Shown: in pieces, positions 45,752 to 55,582 of the stretch
Position numbering within the stretch: the first letter of the stretch is position 1
Layout of the letters: every line of letters begins with the position of its first letter
Origin: Eutrophocola sp965662685
GTDB taxonomy: Bacteria; Pseudomonadota; Gammaproteobacteria; Pseudomonadales; Pseudohongiellaceae
Direction of reading: 5' to 3'
Length of the DNA stretch: 64,000 nucleotides
Assembly: GCA_965662685.1 (NCBI GenBank)
Contig: CBFIIQ010000002.1
Coordinates: forward strand, 1 to 64,000
Translations under genes and position numbers: made by a program
The notes under the pieces: generated by a model
The model's database searches: none
What the model was told of the DNA's origin: nothing
Seen by the model: only the letters and a program-made list of their open reading frames with translations

Positions 45752-48193
45752 ATGAATAAGAAAACCCTTTTCCAAAACCCCTTACATGTTGTGTTAAGCC
45801 GGTTTTTCATGGTGCTCGTCATATCGGGTTTGAGCAGCCTATCGGCAATGGCAGCATCAGCTGATTACCAGGTTGCCGTTAATGACCTTGAAGACAGCTG
45901 GTCTACCATGGATAAATATTGCACCACTTGCCATAACTTTGAAGATTATGCCGGTGGTGTCGATTTCACTCTTGTGGGGCCGCAGGATGTCGGAACAGAG
46001 GCTGAAATATTCGAAATGGTGCTGCGCAAAATTCGTAACAGCGTGATGCCGCCACCAAGTCAGGAACAGCCGTCTGAAAAAGAGCGCTGGGAACTGATTG
46101 CCCGATTGGAACAGGTACTGGATAGCCATGCCGCCATGGAGCCGGATCCAGGGCGCATCGGGCTTCACCGGTTGAACAGAACAGAATATGTTAATGCTAT
46201 TTATGATATTACCGGAGTGAAACTCGATACCGAGCTGTCCTTGCCAAAAGATGATAACAGTGATGGTTTTGACAATATTGCCACTGTACTCAAGATTTCT
46301 CCCTCATTTCTTGATCAGTATATCGCTGCGGCCAGGGTCGTTAGTGAGCAGGCTGTAGGTAACCCCTACCCAAGAAATGAAAGCACTGTCTATCGTATGG
46401 ACCCGGCAAATCAGGCCGGGCATATTGATGGCTTGCCAATGGGCACCAGAGGCGGCGTTTTGGTTGAACATGTTTTCCCTGTCGATGGTGAGTATTCATT
46501 AAGTGTGCTGGGTATGGCTGGAGCGGGCTATACCCTCGGTATGGAATACAATCACACGGTTATCGTTACCGTGGATGGCGAAAAAATATTTCAGCGCGAC
46601 ATCGGCGGGGGTGAAGACCTGCGTATGCTGGATCAAATTCAGGCTCCGGCCGTTGCTGAAATTAATGGTCGCTTCAGTGATATCCCGGTATCCCTTACCT
46701 CCGGTATACATCAGATCGGGGTTGCCTTTGTGGCTCGCAGTTTTGCCGAATCTGACGAGTTTCTTCATGACCTGGGTGGAAATCGAGGCATGAGCAGAAT
46801 TGCGCGAGCCAGAGGCCTGGAAATCAAGGGGCCCATTACCTCCGCAGGCGTCATTGATACACCCAGTCGGCGCAAGGTAATGGTCTGTGAGCCTGATATG
46901 GCTTCTGCTGAACTGGAATGTGCACGCCAGATTTTTGCCAATCTGGCAAAGCAGGCTTTCAGGCGGCCAATTACCGAAGAAGATCTGGCTGCCCCTTTAC
47001 GTTTTTATGCCGCTGGCCGTGAACTAGGCTCTTTTGATGACGGTATAAAGAACGGCATGATGGCTATTTTGACCAGTCCCAAGTTTCTCTTCAGGGCGGA
47101 AATTCCCCCTGAGAATGCGCAACCAGGTGATGTTATAGCTATTAATGATGTTGAACTTGCTTCCCGCCTGGCTTTTTTTCTCTGGAGTTCATCCCCGGAT
47201 CAGGAATTAATCGATCTGGCGGCAAGAAATGACTTGAGCAAACCAGGGGTTTTGTCTGACCAGATTGAGAGAATGCTGGACGATCCGCGAGCCGTGTCGC
47301 TGGTTGATAACTTTGTATTTCAGTGGCTGCGTTTGCGTGACCTCGAAAACATTGATCCCGACCCGGAGATTTATCCGGCCTACAATGCAGGGTTACTGGA
47401 AGCATTTCGTCAGGAGGTTCGGCTTTTTGCCGGCAGTGTATTTCGGGATGACAACAGTATTCTCGATCTGATTACTGCCGATTACACCTATCTGAATGAA
47501 GACCTGGCCTTACATTATGGTATCGGTGATGTGAAAGGAGGCCAGTTCCGAAAAGTCAGGCTTGAAGACGAAGAGCGTTATGGACTGCTGGGTACGGGTG
47601 GGGTGTTAATGGTGACATCCTATGCCAATAGAACAACACCGGTTATTCGCGGCGCCTATATTATGGAAAATTTCCAGGGTGTGCCGCCTGCAACACCGCC
47701 ACCGAATGTGGAAGCATTTCCGGAAACGCCTGAAGGCGCAACAGTGTCCCAGACAGTAAGAGAACGGCTGGAAGTTCACCGTGATAATCCTGCCTGTGCA
47801 GGTTGTCATGACGTTATGGACCCTCTTGGGCTGGCTTTGGAAAATTACAACGCCATAGGCCAATGGCGCGATCGGGACAGTGACGCGGGAAATATTCCTA
47901 TTGACGCTTCCGGTCAGCTGGCGGATGGTACGCCCCTGAATGGCGTAAATGATTTGAGAGAAGCCCTGGTGAGTCGTCCTGAACAGTTTGTCCAGACCTT
48001 CACTGAAAAATTGATGACATATTCACTTGGTCGCTCTGTGGAGTATCATGATATGCCCGCAGTGAGAGAGATTGTGAGAAATGCGGCCAGGGATGATTAC
48101 AGCTTTACATCAATAGTTACGGGAATAATAAACAGTGATCAGTTCAGGAAGATCACAGTACCAGAAGAGAATATGCAGGTCGGTGGCTTATAA
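45752..48193 (+). CDS. Multi-domain DUF1592 family cytochrome c protein
   Basis: 813 residues with signal peptide (about 1-34). Domain order: cytochrome-type segment with CTTCH (57-61); DUF1587 (IGLHRLNRTEYVNAIYDITG); a beta carbohydrate-binding-like region; DUF1595 (AFRRPITEEDL); DUF1592 (LASRLAFFLWSSSPDQELID); DUF1588 (LGTGGVLMVTSYANRTTPV) and DUF1585 with a second CAGCH (682-686). This is the planctomycete-type PSCyt architecture, also common in marine gammaproteobacteria. Expected to be a periplasmic haem protein. It is paired with a DUF1552 gene, as is usual; the joint substrate is not known. Confidence 0.92.
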   Translation: MNKKTLFQNPLHVVLSRFFMVLVISGLSSLSAMAASADYQVAVNDLEDSWSTMDKYCTTCHNFEDYAGGVDFTLVGPQDVGTEAEIFEMVLRKIRNSVMPPPSQEQPSEKERWELIARLEQVLDSHAAMEPDPGRIGLHRLNRTEYVNAIYDITGVKLDTELSLPKDDNSDGFDNIATVLKISPSFLDQYIAAARVVSEQAVGNPYPRNESTVYRMDPANQAGHIDGLPMGTRGGVLVEHVFPVDGEYSLSVLGMAGAGYTLGMEYNHTVIVTVDGEKIFQRDIGGGEDLRMLDQIQAPAVAEINGRFSDIPVSLTSGIHQIGVAFVARSFAESDEFLHDLGGNRGMSRIARARGLEIKGPITSAGVIDTPSRRKVMVCEPDMASAELECARQIFANLAKQAFRRPITEEDLAAPLRFYAAGRELGSFDDGIKNGMMAILTSPKFLFRAEIPPENAQPGDVIAINDVELASRLAFFLWSSSPDQELIDLAARNDLSKPGVLSDQIERMLDDPRAVSLVDNFVFQWLRLRDLENIDPDPEIYPAYNAGLLEAFRQEVRLFAGSVFRDDNSILDLITADYTYLNEDLALHYGIGDVKGGQFRKVRLEDEERYGLLGTGGVLMVTSYANRTTPVIRGAYIMENFQGVPPATPPPNVEAFPETPEGATVSQTVRERLEVHRDNPACAGCHDVMDPLGLALENYNAIGQWRDRDSDAGNIPIDASGQLADGTPLNGVNDLREALVSRPEQFVQTFTEKLMTYSLGRSVEYHDMPAVREIVRNAARDDYSFTSIVTGIINSDQFRKITVPEENMQVGGL

Positions 48194-48249
48194 AGAGCTG
48201 AACAAGCTCCCTTTTTATTCTGTTTGCCCTGTTTAGTACGAGGAGAAGA

Positions 48250-49572
48250 ATGATGTTCATTACCAAGAAGCACATGCCCAGACGGACCTTTTTGAAAAGT
48301 GCTGCTGCGAGTGTGTCCCTGCCATTACTGGAAGCCATGATTCCGGCGGGAACTGCATTGGCGCAAACTGCCGCGACGACAGCCCCAAGAATGGGCTTTT
48401 TCTATTTTCCACACGGCGCGGTTATGGAAAACTGGACACCTGAAACTGTTGGCAGCGAATTTGAACTGAAATCTATTCTGCAGCCTCTGGAAAGTCATAA
48501 AAACTATCTTACGATTGTTTCAAATCTGGAAAATAAGCGTGCCTATGGTCCGGTTCATGCCATTACTCCGGGCACCTGGTTAACCGGTGCGGCCCCTCGA
48601 GTGAGCCATGAACCGTTTGGAGGTACCACTGTTGACCAGATCGCTACTCAGCATATTGGTCAGGATACACCGCTTCCCTCTATTGAAGTGGCAACAGAAA
48701 CCAGTGGCGCCGCCGGTTCCTGTGATCGTGCCTATGGTTGTAGTTACGCCGGTACCATTTCTTTCCGAACACCAACCACGCCACTGCCGATGGAAAACAA
48801 TCCGCGCAAATTATTCCAGACCATGTTTGGCGTTGGCGACAATGCCCAGGAACGTGAGCGCCTGGCTAAACAGACCAGCAGTATTCTGGATCTGATGATT
48901 GAAGAGTCCAATCAGCTGGCGAAAAAGCTCGGTGCTACGGATCGGGTGGTATTGAATGATTATCTGGAAACTGTGCGGGAAATAGAACGCAGGGTCCAGA
49001 AAACTGCCGAGCATGATATGTCGCACATGGAGTTGCCCGATGCACCCTCCGGCATCCCGGGTTCATTTGATGATCACATCAATCTCCAAATGGATCTGAT
49101 TTTATTGGCCTATCAGGGAAATATCACACGCATCGCCAGCATGATGCTGGCAGCAGAAGTCAGTAATCAGACTTATAACCATGTTGGTGTTTCAGATGCT
49201 TTCCATCCATTGTCACATCACCAGAATGATTCCAATAAAATTGCCCGTTTGTTGAGGATTCAGGAATACCATAGCCGTGTCTTCGCGCGTTTTGTTGACA
49301 GACTGGCTGAGCTGCCTGATGGTGATAACGGTTCCATGCTGGATAATTCCATTATGTTATATGGCAGTAATATGAGTAACAGTAATGCCCACGATCATTA
49401 TCCCTTGCCTTCCGTTATTGTTGGAAAGGGAGGCGGCACCATCAAAGGTGGCCAGCATATTCGGGCCGAAGAAAGAACACCTGTTTCCAATTTGATGCTG
49501 ACAGTTCTTGACCGTATCGGTGTGCATGAAGAAACTTTTGGTGACAGTACCGGGCGCTTCGAAGACGTTTAA
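48250..49572 (+). CDS. DUF1552 family secreted protein
   Basis: 440 residues. Tat-type signal MPRRTFLKSAAASVSLPLLE. The mature part shows GFFYFPHGAVMENWTPE and later SIMLYGSNMSNSNAHDHYPL, hallmarks of DUF1552, which belongs to a sulfatase/alkaline-phosphatase-like superfamily. Regularly found directly after DUF1592 proteins, so the two probably work on one substrate in the periplasm. GAGGAG lies just before ATG 48250 (a second ATG follows at once). Confidence 0.92.
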   Translation: MMFITKKHMPRRTFLKSAAASVSLPLLEAMIPAGTALAQTAATTAPRMGFFYFPHGAVMENWTPETVGSEFELKSILQPLESHKNYLTIVSNLENKRAYGPVHAITPGTWLTGAAPRVSHEPFGGTTVDQIATQHIGQDTPLPSIEVATETSGAAGSCDRAYGCSYAGTISFRTPTTPLPMENNPRKLFQTMFGVGDNAQERERLAKQTSSILDLMIEESNQLAKKLGATDRVVLNDYLETVREIERRVQKTAEHDMSHMELPDAPSGIPGSFDDHINLQMDLILLAYQGNITRIASMMLAAEVSNQTYNHVGVSDAFHPLSHHQNDSNKIARLLRIQEYHSRVFARFVDRLAELPDGDNGSMLDNSIMLYGSNMSNSNAHDHYPLPSVIVGKGGGTIKGGQHIRAEERTPVSNLMLTVLDRIGVHEETFGDSTGRFEDV

Positions 49573-49632
49573 ACACAGATAAAACATAAAGGGGGATTAC
49601 TGGGCCTGTACTAACGGTTCGGGTTTTTTAGT

Positions 49633-51137
49633 ATGAATAGATTTCATTTAAGAAATTTTGTTTGCGCCGGGCTCTTATCTTTAATTTTTTTCCCATTGCC
49701 CGGTTTTTCCCAGGGTAACAATGATAGCCGGCTGCTGGAACTGGCAATTTCCGGCGAGACTCAGGCGGCACGGGAACTGATTAGCCGCAACACGGATGTT
49801 AATCAGGCACAGTCCGATGGCACCACACTTTTACATTGGGCTATTTATCATAACGATGAAGATCTGGTGCGCTTGTTACTCAGGCGCGGTGCTGATGTAA
49901 GCGCCAGAAATGACTATGGTGCTACGCCATTGTCCCAGGCAACCATCATCGGAAATCCCGATGTTATCAAGCGTCTGCTGGATGCGGATGCTGACCCTGA
50001 TGAAAAGGGCGCTGATGACCAAACCCCAATCATGATAATTGCCCGCACTGAAATAATATTGAGGCCGCAGAAGTATTGCTACGCGCCGGTGCCAATGTAA
50101 ATGCAGTAGAAAAATGGCGTGGTCAGACTGCCCTGATGTGGGCAGCGGCTCAAAAACAACCGGCGATGGTAGCCTTTTTGCTGGAACATGGTGCTGATCC
50201 CGATGCGCAATCCATGCCTAATAACTGGGAGCGACAGGTGACGGCGGAACCACGAATGAAGGTATTGCCAGCTGGCGGCCTCACGCCCCTGCTTTATGCC
50301 GCCCGGGAGGGTTGCGCAGAATGTATTCGTTTGCTCATCGACGCAGGTGCCGATATTAATAAGGCGGACCCGGAGTCCGTAACACCGTTATTAATGGCGA
50401 CACTGAACGCCAAGTGGGACTCCGCAAAACAGTTAATTGAGTCTGGAGCCTTGCTGGACAAGTGGGATTTCTATGGCAGGAATCCACTCTATGGCGCTGT
50501 TGATTACAGCACCATTCCTCACGGTGGCCGTCCCGACCGCTTATCCGGTGATCTGACGACGCCACTGGAAATCATTGAGATGATTCTAGAGCGGGGCGGC
50601 AACCCGAATTTGCAATTAAAACTTTTCCCCCCTTATCGTGCTCTGGGTGCAGACCGAGGTGCCGATGGCTTATTAAGAACCGGTGTCACACCACTTTTTC
50701 GTGCCGCCCGAGGCGCCGATATTCCTGCCATGAAATTATTGCTTGATCATGGCGCCCTTGTGGACCTGCCACAGGAAAATGATGTGACTCCGCTGATTGT
50801 TGCAGCGGGATACCGGGCCAGTGCCATTGATACCCGCGGAAGATTCCGCAACGAGGAAGAATCCTACGCCGCCACAAGTCTACTGCTTGAATATGGGGCT
50901 GATGTAAATGCCCGGGAAGATTTTGGCCAGACAGCTATTTTTGGTGCAGCCACCAATGGCTGGAATAGTGTCGTGCAATTACTTGCGGATAATGGCGCTG
51001 ATCTGTCTATTGAAGATACTAATGGAAATACTGTACTTGATGCCGCAATGGGGCAGGCTGGAAGGTTTGGCCGTGGCGCCGGCGGCGATGTGCATCTGGA
51101 AACAGCGGCATTAATAGAACAATTACTCTCCCGATAA
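49633..51137 (+). CDS. Secreted ankyrin-repeat protein, frameshifted
   Basis: Signal peptide about 1-27 (ending GFSQG), then roughly ten ankyrin repeats (for example TTLLHWAIYHNDEDLVRLLL, TPLLYAAREGCAECIRLLI, TPLFRAARGADIPAMKLLL). The first frame stops at 50100. Adding one base in the ACTGAAAT stretch around 50050-50056 restores a normal repeat (IEAAEVLLRAGANVNAVE) and joins the frame ending 51137, for 501 residues. A one-base assembly deletion is likely. Ankyrin proteins are frequent partners of DUF1592/DUF1552 pairs; a protein-interaction role in the periplasm is inferred. Confidence 0.88.
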
Positions 51138-51374
51138 AATAATAAAACAGAGGGTTGTTACAGTCTTGCCCCGGAAAGTTCTGCTATATTTCCTGGCCGG
51201 GTAATAAGGCTGAACCTGTTCTCTCGATTTTAAATTACCTTTTGCTATATACAGTCTGGTCACGCGACTGAAAATAGTCAATTTTCCTGGTGACATTAAC
51301 AATGCTGACTGCTGGAAACATCAGGATTGTGTCATAATTTCCTTCTCTGACAATACTGACCTCAAATAATTTTT

Positions 51375-53447
51375 ATGATAAAAAATACCGTCGGCTTTTA
51401 TCTTCTCCTGTTTGGTCTTTTATCTATAACGCCACTTACCTTATTGCATGCGCAGATAACAGCGTCGCCAGAATTTCTTGGTGAAGACCTGATGCAGTCG
51501 CCAACACAGGCCTGGGTGACCAATGGCGGAAATTTATACAACTGGCGTTACTCACCGCTGGATCAGATCAATAAAAATAATGTGTCCCGGGTTAAAGCCA
51601 ACTGGCGGACTCATCTGGAATCAGGTACGGCCCCAAACCACAGTGGACAGGCACAAGTGCTTTACTATGAGGGTGTGCTTTATACCATCACCGGAGAAAA
51701 TGATGTTTTTGCCATTGATGTGGAAAGCGGTGAACACCTTTGGCAATACACGGCCAACCTTGATCAGAATCGCGTGAATGTTTGCTGTGGCTGGGTCAGC
51801 CGCGGTGTAGCAATGGGTGAGGGCAAGGTTTTCATTGGCCGTCTCGATGCAAAGATAGTTGCTCTGGATCAGGTAAGCGGTGAAGTTGCCTGGGAAATTC
51901 AGGCTGAGGATCCTCTCAAGGGGTATGCAATAACCAGTGCGCCGCTGTATTTTGATGGCATGATCATTACCGGTTTTGCCGGAGGAGAAATGGGTATTCG
52001 TGGTCGGGTTAAAGCCTATGATGCTGCTACTGGCGACTTACTCTGGACCTTCTATACCATTCCCGGTCCGGATGAATTTGGACATGATACCTGGCCTGCG
52101 GATAACGATAACTGGATGTATGGTGGTGCGCCAATATGGCAAACACCAACAGTAGATCCTGAATTGGGTATGGTCTATTTTTCTACTGGCAATGCGGCGC
52201 CGGATTTTAATGGTTCTACGCGGGAAGGGGATAATCTGTTTACGGTTTCCATGATCGGACTCGATGTTTACAGTGGTGAATACAAGTGGCATTTCCAGCA
52301 GGTTCATCACGATATCTGGGATTATGATTCTCCCAATCCGACCATCCTGTTTGATGTAGAATATGATGGCGAGACACGAAAGGGTATTGCAGAAGTATCA
52401 AAGACAGGTTGGGTTTATATACTTGATCGCATTACCGGTGAACCATTAATAGGTATTGAGGAGCGAGCGGTCCCTCAGGAGCCACGCCAGAAAACGGCAG
52501 CGACGCAGCCATATCCCATTGGTGATGCCGTTGTTCCCCAGGAAATTGATATTGCGCCGGAAGAATTGGCATTGATTAACCAGGGCAGAATTTTCACGCC
52601 ATTCTGGACAGAACTGGTGATCTATAAACCGCAGATGGCAGTTAACTGGGCACCTTCTTCCTATGATCCCGAAACAAATCATATGTATATCTGTGGCATT
52701 GATAACACGGCTTTTTCCAACAGTGATGGCAATCAGACATTCCAGGGAGAACCCGAGCATGATCGTATCTGGATGGGAGCCGGTGCGCTGACCGGAGTTT
52801 CTATCGCCCGCCGGGGGATCTTCTCTGTAATTGATTTAAAAACCAATCGTTTACAGTGGCAACGACAATGGACTGAAGGCTGTATGAGTGGATCCATCAA
52901 TACCGGTGGCGGTTTGATTCTGGCCGGTAGAAGTGATGGTCGATTAACGGCGATGGATAAAGCGAATGGAGAAATTCTCTGGGCGTTCAGAACCGATGCC
53001 GGTGTGAATGCAACTGCAACCACATTCATGCATGAAGGTGTTCAGTATATTGCCGTGATGTCGGCAGGCACGGTTTATTCTTCAGGTGATCATGGTGATA
53101 GCCTGTGGTTGTTTTCACTGAATGGAGAGATGGAATCCCTGCCTTTTGCACAGGCGGTTAATCCGCTGGCAAATATGTCCCCGGTAGAAATTGCAGCTGG
53201 TGTGCCGGATCTGCTCGCCGGCCAGTCAACTTTTGATCTGGTCTGCGCTGCCTGCCATGGCAATAATGGTTTGGGAGGCGGGCACTCTGAAGGAATCTCC
53301 CTGCAGAGTGTGTCGACTAATCTGCAACGTATTGCTACCGTCATGACTCGTGGCCAGAATGAGCAAATGCCTGCCTTTGAAAATATACTCACCGCTGAGC
53401 AGATCAGGGATGTTGCCAACTATGTGAATCAGGGATTATTTGAATAA
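51375..53447 (+). CDS. PQQ-dependent quinohemoprotein alcohol dehydrogenase
   Basis: 690 residues with signal peptide (cleaved near LHAQ). Eight-bladed PQQ propeller: the vicinal disulfide C137-C138 (VNVCCGWVSRG), the Ca-ligand Glu in GGEMGIRGRVKAYDAATG, the catalytic Asp region HHDIWDYDSPNP. A C-terminal cytochrome c domain carries CAACH (624-628), so electrons leave through its own haem. Oxidises an alcohol or aldehyde in the periplasm; substrate unknown. It ends the cluster with DUF1592, DUF1552 and ankyrin genes and has a decayed paralogue at 57010-57705. Confidence 0.93.
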   Translation: MIKNTVGFYLLLFGLLSITPLTLLHAQITASPEFLGEDLMQSPTQAWVTNGGNLYNWRYSPLDQINKNNVSRVKANWRTHLESGTAPNHSGQAQVLYYEGVLYTITGENDVFAIDVESGEHLWQYTANLDQNRVNVCCGWVSRGVAMGEGKVFIGRLDAKIVALDQVSGEVAWEIQAEDPLKGYAITSAPLYFDGMIITGFAGGEMGIRGRVKAYDAATGDLLWTFYTIPGPDEFGHDTWPADNDNWMYGGAPIWQTPTVDPELGMVYFSTGNAAPDFNGSTREGDNLFTVSMIGLDVYSGEYKWHFQQVHHDIWDYDSPNPTILFDVEYDGETRKGIAEVSKTGWVYILDRITGEPLIGIEERAVPQEPRQKTAATQPYPIGDAVVPQEIDIAPEELALINQGRIFTPFWTELVIYKPQMAVNWAPSSYDPETNHMYICGIDNTAFSNSDGNQTFQGEPEHDRIWMGAGALTGVSIARRGIFSVIDLKTNRLQWQRQWTEGCMSGSINTGGGLILAGRSDGRLTAMDKANGEILWAFRTDAGVNATATTFMHEGVQYIAVMSAGTVYSSGDHGDSLWLFSLNGEMESLPFAQAVNPLANMSPVEIAAGVPDLLAGQSTFDLVCAACHGNNGLGGGHSEGISLQSVSTNLQRIATVMTRGQNEQMPAFENILTAEQIRDVANYVNQGLFE

Positions 53448-53457
53448 TTTTAAAAAT

Positions 53458-53568
53458 GGAAAAAGGATAAAAGAAAAAAGAAAAAGGTGGACCTCTAAAC
53501 TTTCCAGGTTGGAAAGTTCGGACACGCTATGAATTTTTCTGGTCTCTTTTGTCCTTTATCCTTTATCC
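53458..53568. repeat. Nested palindromic element
   Basis: Outer arms 53458-53471 and 53555-53568 are inverted repeats (13 of 14 bases, purine-rich GGAAAAAGGATAAA type). Within them AACTTTCCA (53498-53506) and TGGAAAGTT (53510-53518) form a perfect 9-bp hairpin with a 3-nt loop. Lies between the quinohemoprotein stop and the glycosylase start; may be a small mobile palindrome or mRNA structure. Confidence 0.55.
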
Positions 53569-53576
53569 GGGTTCTT

Positions 53577-54278
53577 ATGACATTGACTCCCTTTAAAGAA
53601 ATTCAGGAATTAGCCGCTGAAAGAAAAGGCGGCAAGAAAGCACTGGATACCTTGCTGGCAGCCGCTATACCTCTTTCTCCGAAAAAACTGACAGCCCTGG
53701 GTGATGATCGTTATCTCTCCATGATGAGCCGTTGCGTGTTCAATGCAGGCTTTAACTGGAAGGTGATCAAAAACAAGTGGGAAGGTTTTGAGGAGGCTTT
53801 TCATGGTTTTAATCCTCGCGGGCTTGCCCACATGCCGCCGGAAAAGTGGGATGCCTATCAGGACGATACACGCATTGTACGTAACCGGATAAAAATACAG
53901 GCGGTTCAGGATAATGCGATTTTTCTAATGGAAGAAGGTGCTAAACATGGCTCTTTTGCCAAACTCTTTGCGAATTGGGCTGTGGAGGATCAGGTGGGAT
54001 TGATGGCCTATCTGAAAAAGCACGGATCCAGGCTCGGTGGTAATACCGGTATGTACTTTATTCGCTTTATCGGTAAAGATGGTTTTGTACTGAGTGGCGA
54101 TGTAGTGGGTAGATTAAAAGCTGCCGGGCTTGAAATCAGGGATAATCCTTCCAGTAAAAAAGATTTAAAAAGCTGTCAGGATGCATTTAATACCTGGCAC
54201 GATGAAACCGGTCTTTCCTATACCCATCTCTCACGTATCTGCGGCATGTCGATTGGCAAGAATTACCTGCCTCAGTAA
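53577..54278 (+). CDS. DNA-3-methyladenine glycosylase I-like protein
   Basis: From ATG 53577 (MTLTPFKEIQELAAERKGG) 233 residues; the frame extends to 53529 but only through the pyrimidine-rich spacer. Family marks of Tag (COG2818): FNAGFNWKVIKNKWEGFEEA, NPRGLAHMPPEKW, TRIVRNRIKIQAVQDNA. Unlike E. coli Tag there is no N-terminal Cys, and the C-terminal zinc pair is represented only by HLSRIC, so the zinc snap is probably missing. Excision of N3-methyladenine is the family activity; specificity here is uncertain. Confidence 0.78.
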   Translation: MTLTPFKEIQELAAERKGGKKALDTLLAAAIPLSPKKLTALGDDRYLSMMSRCVFNAGFNWKVIKNKWEGFEEAFHGFNPRGLAHMPPEKWDAYQDDTRIVRNRIKIQAVQDNAIFLMEEGAKHGSFAKLFANWAVEDQVGLMAYLKKHGSRLGGNTGMYFIRFIGKDGFVLSGDVVGRLKAAGLEIRDNPSSKKDLKSCQDAFNTWHDETGLSYTHLSRICGMSIGKNYLPQ

Positions 54279-54393
54279 TGGCAAAGTGCAATTGCTCTCA
54301 GTGTTCAGGGCTTTTGTCGAGTAGTTCCGGATTGTCTGTGCAGATTGTGTCGATAAGTTGTAACGCAAATCTTTTTCTGCATACAATCAGCCA

Positions 54394-54653
54394 ATGAAAT
54401 CCAGTGACCTATGTGTTTGTGGCAGCGGCAGACAGTTTGGTAAATGCTGCGAACCTTTCCTGAATTACACAGCAAAACCAAAAACGGTTAAGCAGCTGGT
54501 CCGCTCCCGTTATGCAGCCTATGCCCTTGGTGAAAGCTCCCATCGAGAGTATCTGGTGCGTACCTGGCATCCTGCCACGGCACAAAATATTCGAATGGCA
54601 GACCTTATGGCAGAAGGGCATGTCTGGAAATCACTGGAAATAATCGATACCAG
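54394..54653 (+). CDS. YchJ-like SEC-C motif protein, 3' part lost in gap
   Basis: First 86 residues of a protein with an N-terminal SEC-C zinc motif (CVCGSGRQFGKCCEPFL) followed by VRSRYAAYALGESSHREYLV, the start of the YchJ/UPF0225 domain, an NTF2-like fold. Function unknown in the family. The sequence runs into the 343-N gap, and the far side holds a gene on the other strand, so the 3' end cannot be placed. Confidence 0.85.
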
Positions 54654-54996
54654 NNNNNNNNNNNNNNNNNNNNNNNNNNNNNNNNNNNNNNNNNNNNNNN
54701 NNNNNNNNNNNNNNNNNNNNNNNNNNNNNNNNNNNNNNNNNNNNNNNNNNNNNNNNNNNNNNNNNNNNNNNNNNNNNNNNNNNNNNNNNNNNNNNNNNNN
54801 NNNNNNNNNNNNNNNNNNNNNNNNNNNNNNNNNNNNNNNNNNNNNNNNNNNNNNNNNNNNNNNNNNNNNNNNNNNNNNNNNNNNNNNNNNNNNNNNNNNN
54901 NNNNNNNNNNNNNNNNNNNNNNNNNNNNNNNNNNNNNNNNNNNNNNNNNNNNNNNNNNNNNNNNNNNNNNNNNNNNNNNNNNNNNNNNNNNNNNNN
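54654..54996. other. Assembly gap (343 N)
   Basis: Run of N between the ychJ-like gene (plus) and the GST gene (minus); both lose their 3' ends here. True length is unknown. Confidence 1.
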
Positions 54997-55508
54997 ATAT
55001 ATTTATTACTTTCAAGTCGCTTGTCGAGTACCGCTAATAACCGTTTGGCTTCATTAGTATATCGATCAAGCGAATAGCCATCTTGCAGTTTGTCGCCCAT
55101 AAATTTATAGAAATGCCCGAACTGTCCAAGCATGGGGCCAATATGCGCCATCTGGAACATCAGCCACTGAATATGGTCCATCCGACTCAGATAGTTTTGT
55201 GGCAGTAACTGTCCGGTTTTATCCGCCAGGTATATAAGGATGGCGGCACTTTCTGAAAGTGCCACTGTTTTTCCTTCAGGGCCGTCAGGGTCAATAATGG
55301 CAGGAATTTTTCCATTAGGGCTGATGCGGACAAATTCCTCATCATGTTGATCACCACTGATAATATTTATCAGATGTGGTTCATAGGAAAGTCCCATTTC
55401 CTCAAGCGCAATACTTACCTTTTGACCATTGGGTGTAGCCATGGAATAGAGCTGGATGATGTCAGGTGTTTCAACCTGCCAGCGTGAAGGAAAAGGGGAC
55501 TCTTTCAT
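54997..55508 (-). CDS. Glutathione S-transferase (YghU/YfcG type), 3' part lost in gap
   Basis: About 170 residues visible from ATG 55508; an upstream in-frame ATG at 55583 would overlap the divergent esterase start. Thioredoxin-fold opening IIQLYSMATPNGQKVSIALE, the cis-Pro segment NGKIPAIIDPDG and ALSESAAILIYLADK are typical of nu-class disulfide-bond oxidoreductases of E. coli YghU and YfcG type. The helical C-terminal domain begins before the gap. Probably reduces disulfides or peroxides with glutathione. Confidence 0.9.
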
Positions 55509-55582
55509 GATACTAGTCCTGCAATAATTTTTATTGCTATTTGAGTTTGAAGAATAGTGAGTATGCGACATACAATGCAGCA

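Noticed and set aside
53529..53576. Upstream start for the Tag-like gene
   Set aside because: The extra 16 residues come from the pyrimidine-rich palindrome arm and do not match the family; ATG 53577 fits.
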